64,000 bases of DNA, from positions 8,031,202 to 8,095,201 of the forward strand of contig OZ024788.1 of assembly GCA_964017065.1 (NCBI GenBank). The letters are read 5' to 3'. The notes beneath the pieces are model-generated. The model did not search any database. It saw only the letters and a program-made list of their open reading frames with translations, and was not told where the DNA came from. The number at the start of each line of letters is the position of its first letter. The first letter of the stretch is position 1. Source of the stretch: Haliclona indistincta (Eukaryota > Porifera > Demospongiae > Haplosclerida > Chalinidae). Shown one piece after another: positions 55,500 to 64,000 of the stretch. Made by a program: the position numbers and the translations under genes.

Positions 55500-58400
55500 T
55501 TAATCTTTTAAGCTATAGGTATCAAACAACAATGGTTCCCTTTCTAATATTACTGGAGAGATAAGCTCAGCATTATGAAGGGGAAACTGCGGTAAAAACT
55601 GATGTGGTGGAGTATCATGTGATCTGTCTCCTTCATTATCTTCATCTGCTGCCACCTGAGGCAATGCTACATACTCTGGTTGATTGTAATTTAGTCCTAG
55701 CCTTCTCTTTATATTCTTTAGGTCAAACTTCCACCAGAGATGCACTGCTATGGTGACAAGATATACAGAAAGGGACATACAAACTGAGACAATGGTTAAA
55801 ATTTGAGAATGCTCTGCTCCTGTAGATTTGGTGGCTAAAGTAGCCGTGCTTAGTACAAATAAGTTCAGAAGATAAAAAATTTCGAGTGCTGTTAGATATA
55901 TGCTTTTATATACACCTTTTGTGAAAGACCAAAATGTGAAAATACCCACAATGGCACTAGTAATGATATAACTGTTGATAACAACCAATCTTCCTGAAGT
56001 AAAGGAGAATACCACAGTAACAACCAGACGCACTAATAGATTCACTGATGTCCAAAATCGATAATTATCCTTGTATGGTCCTCCATAAGCGTCCAACAAT
56101 GGCTTGAACTTTGTCATAATATATAATTGGTGTGAGATGCACTTGTGACTGTATTTTTCTATCATAGGAGCACACAACATAAGCATAGGGTATGTCAGTC
56201 CAATGACAAAAATTCCACAAGAAAATAATACCAGACTGATGTGTTTACCATTGTAATACTCAATGTTACCATCAATACTCCACACTGTCAATATACTGTC
56301 ATTGCATTGCAACCGATACATGGAAAGTGCATTAGTAACTGTGAGTAAGATTTTGGTGTAGGACATGAGAAACAGTGTAGCTAGTCCCGGAACAGCATGA
56401 GAGCCACACAACCTGCAAAGCCACACAGAGTAGCGGCACCCCACAATAATACAACCCATGAGCAAGAACAGGTAAGCAGGAAAGACAAACTGTAGCCAAG
56501 TGTTCCAGTAGCCATCCAGTCCATCAAAAAAGCACACTTCTATACCTAGGTCAAGGTTCAGCCATGAGATGAACTGGCTCACCACGGGAACACTACCATT
56601 TGGAAGGAAGAAAGCTTCATTGAGCTTCACCATATTAGCATAGAACAATAGTCCATTGATAGTTCCGACAGAGACACTCATGTTAAGAAACATCAATACT
56701 GCTATCAACACTATGCCAGCAAGACCAAACACTGGCAACAAGAAAAGATACCAATTGGAGCAAGTACCACAATGATTGGATCCCAGCATGATACTAAGGT
56801 GAGATTGGCATTGTCCACAGAGTATGCCTGCTCTATTGGCCACACACTGACGATCAGGTGCCATGATGTCAAACAATAATTTAGATTGATTGCAGTAGTC
56901 AAACGGACAATTAGTAGTACCAGTTACACACTGAGTGTTGTTGATGTGGCCAAACCAACCATTGCCCGATCTTGCAAATTTGAAAGGAGTGAGAGACACG
57001 TTGCATTGGACATAGTTAGCATCCAAATATGGCTCACAATGGCACTCTCCAGATGTATTTTCAATAGCAAATCCAAGTGGGCAATCTACAATGTCAACTT
57101 CAATTGACACACCCCAGCCTGGCTGTCCACCATCTACTGCTACATCAACCAGTGCTGTTGTTGAAGATGTATTTTTTAAAAGAATGTGAATTGGGAAACA
57201 GTTAGTGGTTTTATTTTGACCATACCATCGAAGTAAGGCTGCATGTTGAGCAGTGACTTGCACAACACCAGGACTTGTGCCACCATAGTATCCTACTGTT
57301 GCTATTGATGTGCTGATCTCTAGTCCTGGATATGTTTGCATGTGATGATGGGTCCTATCAGAGCAATCTGGCAAGTTGCTGTTATTACAGAAACAAACCA
57401 TGACAGGGTCAGAGGACAATAAAGACAACCTGTCCGCGTTGTTAAAATGAATATGTGCACTAAGAGGTGTTTTAAAGAACCATGAGGTTTGATTCTTTTG
57501 TCCTACATGTGGTACATGTTGAACAAATTGGCTAAGTTCATGATTTCTACAGCCCATTAGTTTAGCACCATACATATCACTTCCTCCTTCTGTTGCTCTG
57601 TTTCCAGAAAATTCTATAAAACTAGAATTGTCAACAAAATAAAGCGAACAAGGATACACAGTGTGCTGTGAAATTATGTCCGCAGTGCTGACAAAAATTG
57701 CTCCTCCTTGTTTGTCAGCAGTGTTGTTGCTCAAAAGCAACTCACCATGAACCACCATATAGGCCGGCTGTAAAAGAATTATACCTGCTCCATTTGAGTC
57801 TCTGTTGTTTTGTATCACATTGTCACCTGAAAATATAACACCACTGTAATGAATGGTTAATCCAGTCATATTGTTGTCTGATATAACGGATGAACTTATG
57901 GTAACTTGACTATGTCCATTAGCAATAAAGATGACTGATTGTAGTCCTCTGTCACTCGTGTTGTTTGAAAATGTGGAATTTATGATTTCAGTTTTGATCG
58001 GTGCATATACAGAGACAATCGCTGACACATTGCGGCAGCTTTGAAAGATGCAGTTCTTGATTTGCAAATGAGTAACTTTATCAACAGTTATATGAAGTCG
58101 TCTGTTATAAAGTCCCAGACCTAGATTACTAAATTTCATTCTGACATTGTTAATTTCTATATGACTTGCAACACTATTGTATATCACCACTCCAGATTTT
58201 GAGTATGTTTCTGTATTTACGATTGTCGAGTTCAGAATGGACAATGATGCATTTCCATCTAGTGAGCAATATATCTCACCAGCTTCAGGAGAAAAATTTT
58301 CTGTTAAATTTGCGTTTTGGATTCTGATTGTTGATTGCATATATACTTCAAAGTACATTCCACCTCCACCGTTATATAATCCATAGCAGTCACCTGGTCC

Positions 58401-59297
58401 ATCACATTTCTTTGTTTGTGCAAACCCATGAGCAACCAAACAATAGTTAATATCGAGAATCAGTTGACCATTGTTTTCATATACAAAGGTTGCTAAACCA
58501 CCGCCACCAATCAAAGCCTTATTTTGCAGCAGTACCAAATGACTCAAAAGTAATCTTGCTGTACTGGATGCAAATCCTGGATATATTGATAAATAAATAC
58601 CTCCACCATAAATACCGTTGCAGCACTTGGTCATGTTGGAGTGTGATAGCTCCAGTGTGTACTCTGTGCCTGTACTGCTGCCACCATCATACTCGATACC
58701 AATACCTCCTCCAAGTTCTAAGGTAAAGTTGCAATTAGCTGAATTATAGAAGGAGCAGTTAGTAATTATAACATTGCCACTGTTATAAATAATTAGTCCA
58801 TATCCTGTCATGTGCTGTATTGAATTCTTACGAAAAAATAATCTGTGGACATTTTCAAAATATATTACCATATGCTGATTTCCGTGTGTGTCAGCTCCTC
58901 CACAATTGATTATTGTAAGATCATCAACTGTGATGCTATCGGAGTCAATAAAATATATTCCTCCTCTCCCTCTTGTGCAGTTGATAATGACAGTAGAAGT
59001 CTCCTCAGGCCCTGCTACAGGCCACTGACCTTGTCCCTTCAGAGTCAGGTTCTGTACATTGCTGATCGATATGTAGTCATCTCTATCATAACTGTGTTTT
59101 CCCTCTAAAAAGACGATGGTGGTGTCTGAAGTGAAGTAAGAATCAGGCTGAGAAATATAGTACGAAAGATTGTGGCAATTTGAGCATAAATAATTGCCAG
59201 TACCATCATCATCAGGTGTGACATAGTATACATGGTCTGTAAGAGCTGCAGTAAAAGATATAAACAATAACAGCATCAATACTGACTGTTTCGCCAT
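55500..59297 (-). CDS. Secreted beta-helix / multi-transmembrane receptor-like protein, paralogue 3 (1265 residues)
   Basis: Closest relative of paralogue 1 along its whole length. Signal peptide MAKQSVLMLLLFISFTAALT; beta-helix repeats about 55-600 (LELSHSNMTKCCNGIYGGGI, NNTADKQGGAIFVS); a cysteine-rich junction with a variant FAIENTSGECHCEP; then the membrane domain and an EREPLLFDT-type tail extended to EREPLLFDTYSLKD. The frame is open 26 codons further upstream (59375), but that extension is frameshifted in paralogue 1, whereas MAKQSV is shared, so I start at 59297. No introns, unlike every other host gene in this window. Probably cell surface; ligand unknown. Confidence 0.85.
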   Translation of the reverse strand: MAKQSVLMLLLFISFTAALTDHVYYVTPDDDGTGNYLCSNCHNLSYYISQPDSYFTSDTTIVFLEGKHSYDRDDYISISNVQNLTLKGQGQWPVAGPEETSTVIINCTRGRGGIYFIDSDSITVDDLTIINCGGADTHGNQHMVIYFENVHRLFFRKNSIQHMTGYGLIIYNSGNVIITNCSFYNSANCNFTLELGGGIGIEYDGGSSTGTEYTLELSHSNMTKCCNGIYGGGIYLSIYPGFASSTARLLLSHLVLLQNKALIGGGGLATFVYENNGQLILDINYCLVAHGFAQTKKCDGPGDCYGLYNGGGGMYFEVYMQSTIRIQNANLTENFSPEAGEIYCSLDGNASLSILNSTIVNTETYSKSGVVIYNSVASHIEINNVRMKFSNLGLGLYNRRLHITVDKVTHLQIKNCIFQSCRNVSAIVSVYAPIKTEIINSTFSNNTSDRGLQSVIFIANGHSQVTISSSVISDNNMTGLTIHYSGVIFSGDNVIQNNRDSNGAGIILLQPAYMVVHGELLLSNNTADKQGGAIFVSTADIISQHTVYPCSLYFVDNSSFIEFSGNRATEGGSDMYGAKLMGCRNHELSQFVQHVPHVGQKNQTSWFFKTPLSAHIHFNNADRLSLLSSDPVMVCFCNNSNLPDCSDRTHHHMQTYPGLEISTSIATVGYYGGTSPGVVQVTAQHAALLRWYGQNKTTNCFPIHILLKNTSSTTALVDVAVDGGQPGWGVSIEVDIVDCPLGFAIENTSGECHCEPYLDANYVQCNVSLTPFKFARSGNGWFGHINNTQCVTGTTNCPFDYCNQSKLLFDIMAPDRQCVANRAGILCGQCQSHLSIMLGSNHCGTCSNWYLFLLPVFGLAGIVLIAVLMFLNMSVSVGTINGLLFYANMVKLNEAFFLPNGSVPVVSQFISWLNLDLGIEVCFFDGLDGYWNTWLQFVFPAYLFLLMGCIIVGCRYSVWLCRLCGSHAVPGLATLFLMSYTKILLTVTNALSMYRLQCNDSILTVWSIDGNIEYYNGKHISLVLFSCGIFVIGLTYPMLMLCAPMIEKYSHKCISHQLYIMTKFKPLLDAYGGPYKDNYRFWTSVNLLVRLVVTVVFSFTSGRLVVINSYIITSAIVGIFTFWSFTKGVYKSIYLTALEIFYLLNLFVLSTATLATKSTGAEHSQILTIVSVCMSLSVYLVTIAVHLWWKFDLKNIKRRLGLNYNQPEYVALPQVAADEDNEGDRSHDTPPHQFLPQFPLHNAELISPVILEREPLLFDTYSLKD

Positions 59298-59771
59298 CTG
59301 CTGGCCAGAGTTGGGGTGCTGAGTGAAGCAAAGACACTGCTTTCTGCTTACTGTTTTATAGGATAGCGAAGCCATAATAAAAATACATGTCCTGTAACTT
59401 CATTAGTTTTGTTATGGGATGTTACTCATTATTTCATGATTACTCCAGTTAGCTCTAGACACTTGTGTTGACTGAAACACTTCCTGGGGAGTATTATGCT
59501 GCTAGACCAAACTGTCATTGATATGTATCATGACAATTGTTATTGTTTCCAGGGAAATATCTATCCATGATTGCTTTAAACAAATCATCACAAATTGTGG
59601 GTAGTTATACCATTGCTGTATACTACACTATTTTTATTGAGTTGCCTAGTCCACATCTGTTCATGTTGCTGAACAAGTCATCTTATAACCATTACTAATA
59701 TACCCACATGGTTATCACAAAATCAATTATTGTTTTACACAGCAAAAATGCATACACACCTAACTTGTCAT
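59298..59771. promoter_or_regulatory. 5' flank of paralogue 3, between it and the SbsA-Ig gene
   Basis: Non-coding stretch of 474 bp, conserved with 46605-47086. The SbsA-Ig gene is also on the minus strand and ends at 59772, so this interval holds its 3' end region and the promoter of paralogue 3 (inference). Confidence 0.45.
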
Positions 59772-60037
59772 TTAATCCTTTATTTCTACTACTATCATTC
59801 CGTTTTCTACCACTCCAAGCACATCGTGGTCGGCTTTAAGTGGAAGGAGTTTGCCTTCATCATTTTCATGATATAGTCCAGTGACGTGTTCTCCTGAACA
59901 GCCCCATTTCTTGGTGCTCCACAAAATAAGAGAGTTATAAAGGTCGTAGTAATTAGCAATTTGCAAAGTCTCTGGCTGCAGAAAATAAGAAAGTAGTCCA
60001 GCAACCAGTTTACAGAAAAAAAAGTGTGTAAAATAAC

Positions 60038-60113
<76 letters not shown>

Positions 60114-60121
60114 GAGGGAGG

Positions 60122-60181
<60 letters not shown>

Positions 60182-61645
60182 CAAACATATATGTACCTGT
60201 CCTTGTCCTCTCAGTTTGATACCAACATTTTTAGGTGCAGGATTGCATGTATTGAACTGTAAAATGGCGTTGCTAATGTTAGCACCATTGGAGCACTGAG
60301 TGGTCGTGACAGCTTTACCAAGAAGAGTGACAGTATAGCGAGCATTGGGAAACAACGTGTTCTGAGGAGTGAACTCTGCTCTCTGACCACGAGCATCGTA
60401 ACTGACACGCCCTTTTACCGGATTAAAGGAAGGATCTAGAGATTCACATTCAACCTAAAGAACATTGAAAATATTAAATAAAAAGCAGTGCCTGCAATCT
60501 TACACACTACATGCATACAGTCATGTACTATAATATTATTCCACACAACTTTGGATTCTTGTCCAGTCACCTAATCCATTACTAAAGCATGAAATAATTG
60601 CTGTGCACACCAAGCATAGGTTGCATGAGGAGACCAAGTACAGTGCTATCAACACATAGTTTTGTGCACACTATATTTTATTAGCGTGCACATGCTTCTG
60701 AAGCGCTGAAGTAAGGATGCTCAAACTATGAAAACATGATTGCTTTGTTAGTGCTATACGATACAATAATACAGAATTGGCGCCATTTTGGAGCACCCAC
60801 TTAGTCTCTAGTTAGCGCATACTTAGCAGAAAGACAGAACGAAAGCAAAACTAGTATCTTACATATCTCTGAATTACACAACACACAACAATTGGAACAT
60901 TCTGCAAGTGAAGTATTTCATAATCTGACCTCAAATAGTTTGTTGACATTGACTGTACGTACATCTTTACCGAAATAGACAACTATGGAAGCACCAAGAT
61001 CAACGCTTTCTTGTTTATTGACAGGTCGGGACTCAACAAGATGGTCTAACAGTTTGTCGGTAGCATTGGTGATTGGAGAGGAGGTGCTGGTGGAGGAGGA
61101 GGAGGAGGTTGCTGCTGTTGGTGCTGTTGTCGGAGAAGAAGATGGGGCAGAGGAAGTGGGCTCTAGGTGATATAGGTGAGCAGCTGCTGGCTGACGGGAA
61201 CCAGCATCACTTGACGTACGAGGGAGAGAAGGAAAATCAGATCGAGATGTACGCTCTAGAACTGCATGAAAGAGATCAAAAGCATATACGTGTATAACAG
61301 ATAGAATATGGATGTATACGTAAGCTAGTTGCTACTGTGAAACACAAACAATCTGGACATAACTCAGTGAGGAAACGCACAAGCAGACCCTACTACCACT
61401 AAGGTATGCGCCCAGGATGCATGCTTTTGTCCCTGTACAACTGCAGTTTTCACGTGAGCAAGACATTATGTCGAACTCAATCTCCGCCTGGGCCTACCGG
61501 TTTGTGATCGCTTTAGCGGTGTCACAGGCGATGCAGAGGCTGAGTCAGCGGACGAAGAGGCCGGATGAGGTGTTGAAGTGTATTCCAGCTCATCTCTATC
61601 GTGACCGTAGCCAGAAGATTCTGGTCCACTTGCCTTGTTGCCCAT
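59772..61645 (-). CDS. Probable N-myristoylated protein with SbsA-type Ig-like domain (313 residues)
   Basis: Four exons on the minus strand, 61645-61498, 61261-60930, 60454-60197 and 59975-59772, join in phase with GT-AG introns (236, 475 and 221 bp). The N-terminus MGNKASG fits the N-myristoylation consensus (Gly2, Ser6). Residues about 20-120 are Ser/Thr/Pro-rich and probably disordered. Residues about 125-245 match the SbsA/Big_5 Ig-like pattern: LGASIVVYFGKDV, GRVSYDARGQRAEFTPQNTL, FPNARYTVTLLG. The last exon (PETLQIANYYDL to VLGVVENGMIVVEIKD) looks like a compact beta-grasp-type tail. Likely a membrane-attached cytoplasmic protein; function unknown. A longer reading starts 21 codons upstream at 61708 (MGAPNF), but the myristoylation start seems preferable. 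Confidence 0.65.
60041..60176. repeat. (GA)n microsatellite in the last intron of the SbsA-Ig gene
   Basis: Nearly pure GA dinucleotides with short GGGA interruptions. Frames across it are artefacts. Confidence 0.95.
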
Positions 61646-62024
61646 ATTCGATTGGTAGGTGGAGAAAGGCGGAGTAACCACACCTTTTGCAAAGTTTGGC
61701 GCGCCCACTCCCCATGTGTGTCAGGCTCCAGCAGACTAGGACGAGTCATTTTAGCGTTTCCACCATTTTTGTCAACTGTCAGCTGTATGAGAGTAAGTAG
61801 GAGGACTTCAGAGCTAGTAATTTCTGCGGTAAGACCACAGGTTTTCAAAACCTTGCTTTCAATTTCTCTGCTTGTATATATAATATCATGTTGTATATAG
61901 CTGCTATTTGGAGTAGTGGTGATTGCATGGGCGTGTGTGCTCTACGCTGGTCGCCATATCTCTATGCTGTATCTGACCAACACCAGTAGCTAGCTCAGAG
62001 AGGAGGAACAGATCGAGAGAAGGG
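61646..62024. promoter_or_regulatory. Probable bidirectional promoter, SbsA-Ig gene / RNF113-like gene
   Basis: 379 bp separate the two divergent start codons. No other gene is seen. Shared regulation is inferred from spacing only. Confidence 0.4.
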
Positions 62025-62289
62025 ATGTCGAGTGAACCACCAGGAGCAGAGGAAGGCACTGCTGCTGAGCCCTCGAAACCATGCGCTTTTTTCAAGAAGA
62101 CGGGAGGTCGCCGCGGCGGAGGAGGAGGAGGGAGGGCTAGAAAGAGAGAGCAGCATTCCAGTAGCAGTGGTATGTGTACCTAAAGTCTGTCTTGGTGAGG
62201 TTTCAAGTTTCATACTAGGCGATTCTGATGACGAGTCAGCCGTTGTCAGAAGGCAGAAGAAGGTTGCTAAAGGAGGCCTGTATCAGACA
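62025..62289 (+). CDS. RNF113A: RNF113/Cwc24 homologue, first two exons (runs off the window)
   Basis: Exons 62025-62169 and 62219-62289 with a 49-bp GT-AG intron give the first 72 residues: MSSEPPGAEEGTAAEPSKPC, then AFFKKTGGRRGGGGGGRARK, a Ser stretch, and DSDDESAVVRRQKKV ending GLYQT. The order C-x-FFKK..G-R, basic Gly/Arg run, S/D/E cluster, then VVR..KK is the N-terminal pattern of RNF113A/B and yeast Cwc24, spliceosome-associated proteins with a CCCH zinc finger and a RING finger further on. Those domains would lie beyond 64000, after an intron that contains a TTAA-flanked element. A longer unspliced frame from 62032 is a shadow. Assigned by pattern; the diagnostic domains are not in view. 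Confidence 0.65.
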
Positions 62290-62440
62290 GTGAGTCGGAG
62301 TATTAGTAATTATCATACACTAAAATAGGAGTTGTTGTTTTGTAAACAGCATCTGTAGAACTTTATGAAAGAGGCAATAATAATAATGGTGTACAGATAG
62401 AAATTTTGAATAGTGAATTTCTAGAAAGTGTTTTGTTTAA

Positions 62441-63494
62441 GGTGGTATGGAAGCGAAGGTGTGAATTTGGAAGAATTTTTTTATTTATGTATAATTTCTG
62501 AAACATAAAATACTGTGCAAGTTGGAGTTATTATAATGGTTGTTTGAGGTGTGTAGCATGCAATCACAAAACAAGAAGAGGTCCTGAGAATTAGTGTTCA
62601 TAATATGGCGCTTCAGATACACCCACTGTATTTGTTAATTCTTCTCAAAGCTATTGCCAGAAGCACTGCATGCCAGTATATTGAATAGAATTCTATGGAG
62701 AACGCCAAGGGCTAACTTTTCAGCAGAGGCCGCAATTGGATCGCCCTTTAGTATCCCGTAAGGCAGCAAAGAAGCAAATTTGGCTCACTTTCCTACAAAG
62801 ACGCCAGTAGGAGCCTACGAAGAGCGTGGAACTGCGGCTTCTGGCCAAAAATTTAGCACGCTAGTGTACTAGCGGGGAATCAATTCTTACCTGACAGTGC
62901 TGTTCGGTAGAAAAGTTACCATACTCTTTGTGCACGCTACACGCAGTGGCTACATTATACACGGCTTAGTCAGACTTTGTGAAAATACATCGTTTGTTTC
63001 GTGACTCGACACTCTACAGTAACCTTCTGAGTCATCCTGACCTCCACAAGCCCCACTAGACGCCGTCAGAACCGCAGAACAACCTAGCCGCGACCGCAGT
63101 GCCCCGCCCTAGCAACGCGTCCACAAATTATGAATAATATTAACATACACGTGCGATAAAACGTACCGCGAACGATCTTGGCTGCAACGTGTTGTAGCGT
63201 CACCTGTTGGCTGTAAAAGCTTTGTTTAGTCTTTGTACAGCTTCTTCTAGCCCAAGACTTGGACTGCGGCTGCACTAACACCACAGAGACGTTGTACAAC
63301 CGTATACGGATTATTGTTATTGCATTCCATCGCCCACGCATAGCAACCAGTTGGGTAACATTTGTACAACAATATCTTAGCAACCAAGGAGTTTACTTCA
63401 ATTTCCTTTGAGAATCCTATTTGTATGCACCAACTCTACAACATACTTTAAAATGAAACAAATTGAAGAGGTCAAATTTCGCTTCCGTACCACC
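62441..63494. mobile_element. TTAA-flanked element (1054 bp) in the RNF113-like intron
   Basis: Terminal inverted repeats GGTGGTATGGAAGCGAA and TTCGCTTCCGTACCACC sit directly between TTAA at 62437-62440 and 63495-63498. Largest of the three TTAA elements here. It has no transposase; the open frame at 63084-63383 has no recognised domain. Confidence 0.78.
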
Positions 63495-63554
63495 TTAAAT
63501 GACATCGAAAAGGGCACTAGTGAAAAACATGATGCTACATTTTAGCCACTTGCC

Positions 63555-64000
63555 TCTGCTCTCTCTTTCTCCTATCCTTCCTCCAACTTCTATCTCTCTC
63601 TCTTTCTCCTATCCTCCCTCCAACTTCTATCTCTCCCTCTTTCTCCTATCCTCCCTCCAACTTCTGTCTCTCTCTCTTTCTCCTATCCTCCCTCCAACTT
63701 CTATCTCTCCCTCTTTCTCCTATCCTCCCTCCAACTTCTATCTCTCCCTCTTTCTCCTATCCTTCCTCCAACTTCTGTCTCTCTCTCTTTCTCCTATCCT
63801 CCCTCCAACTTCTATCTCTCCCTCTTTCTCCTATCCTCCCTCCAACTTCTATCTCTCCCTCTTTCTCCTATCCTTCCTCCAACTTCTATCTCTCCCTCTT
63901 TCTCCTATCCTTCCTCCAACTTCTATCTCTCTCTTTCTCCTATCCTCCCTCCAACTTCTATCTCTCTCTCTTTCTCCTATCCTCCCTCCAACTCCTATCT
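63555..64000. repeat. Minisatellite, about 36-bp CT-rich unit, running off the window
   Basis: About twelve units of CTCCAACTTCTATCTCTCCC plus CTCTTTCTCCTATCCTC with small variants (TCCTTCC/TCCTCCC; CTATCT/CTGTCT). Intronic relative to the RNF113-like gene. Confidence 0.9.

Overview
The window looks like nuclear DNA of an early-branching animal, most likely a demosponge. Host genes are recognisably metazoan (an HP1-type chromobox protein, spermine synthase, the start of an RNF113/Cwc24-type gene). Many of their introns are tiny (44-56 bp), intergenic spacers are short, and the rest is filled with simple repeats and very diverse DNA transposons. The organism call is inference from gene content and architecture, not from a marker gene. 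One run of 200 Ns (16689-16888) interrupts the window.

Layout. 1-1450: a TTAA-flanked inverted-repeat element, then a small five-exon minus-strand gene of unknown function sitting head-to-head with an HP1 gene (1631-2270). 2271-8480: a graveyard of transposons (hAT-like MITE, TA-flanked MITE, palindromes, a LINE reverse-transcriptase relic, a 1-kb foldback). 8489-12926: ten exons of spermine synthase, whose last exon(s) are not visible, followed by a DIRS-like retrotransposon relic and the N gap. 16952-19854: 3' exons of one or two unrecognised genes. 19880-21630: copies of a minisatellite-bearing repeat. 22282-28700: a 6.4-kb inverted repeat with two nearly identical arms of about 2.2 kb. 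28700-35480: a two-gene DNA transposon of unknown type, its internally deleted copy, and several MITEs with perfect target-site duplications. 35482-42660: a long-TIR, TA-flanked element into which a complete 5.6-kb two-gene transposon (SAP/SWIM/YqaJ nuclease plus THAP/DDE transposase) has inserted. 42810-59297: three tandem, intron-less minus-strand genes for about 1265-residue secreted beta-helix/multi-transmembrane proteins. 59772-61645: a four-exon minus-strand gene for a probably myristoylated protein with an SbsA-type Ig-like domain. 62025-end: the first two exons of an RNF113/Cwc24 homologue on the plus strand, its following intron holding another TTAA-flanked element and a CT-rich minisatellite.

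How things fit together. Two host gene pairs are divergent with short shared promoters (1450-1630 and 1646-style spacing at 61646-62024). The three receptor-like paralogues arose by tandem duplication: a 52-bp piece of the neighbouring gene's last exon was carried along and now lies upstream of the most proximal copy, and the membrane domain of the middle copy has been overwritten by gene conversion. The most interesting transposon signal is that the complete THAP-DDE/YqaJ element and at least three unrelated MITE insertions share TAG...CTA termini and all make perfect 9-bp target duplications, which points to one mobilising enzyme. A second, unrecognised two-gene element (28776-30952) with a deletion derivative nearby is the best candidate for an undescribed system.
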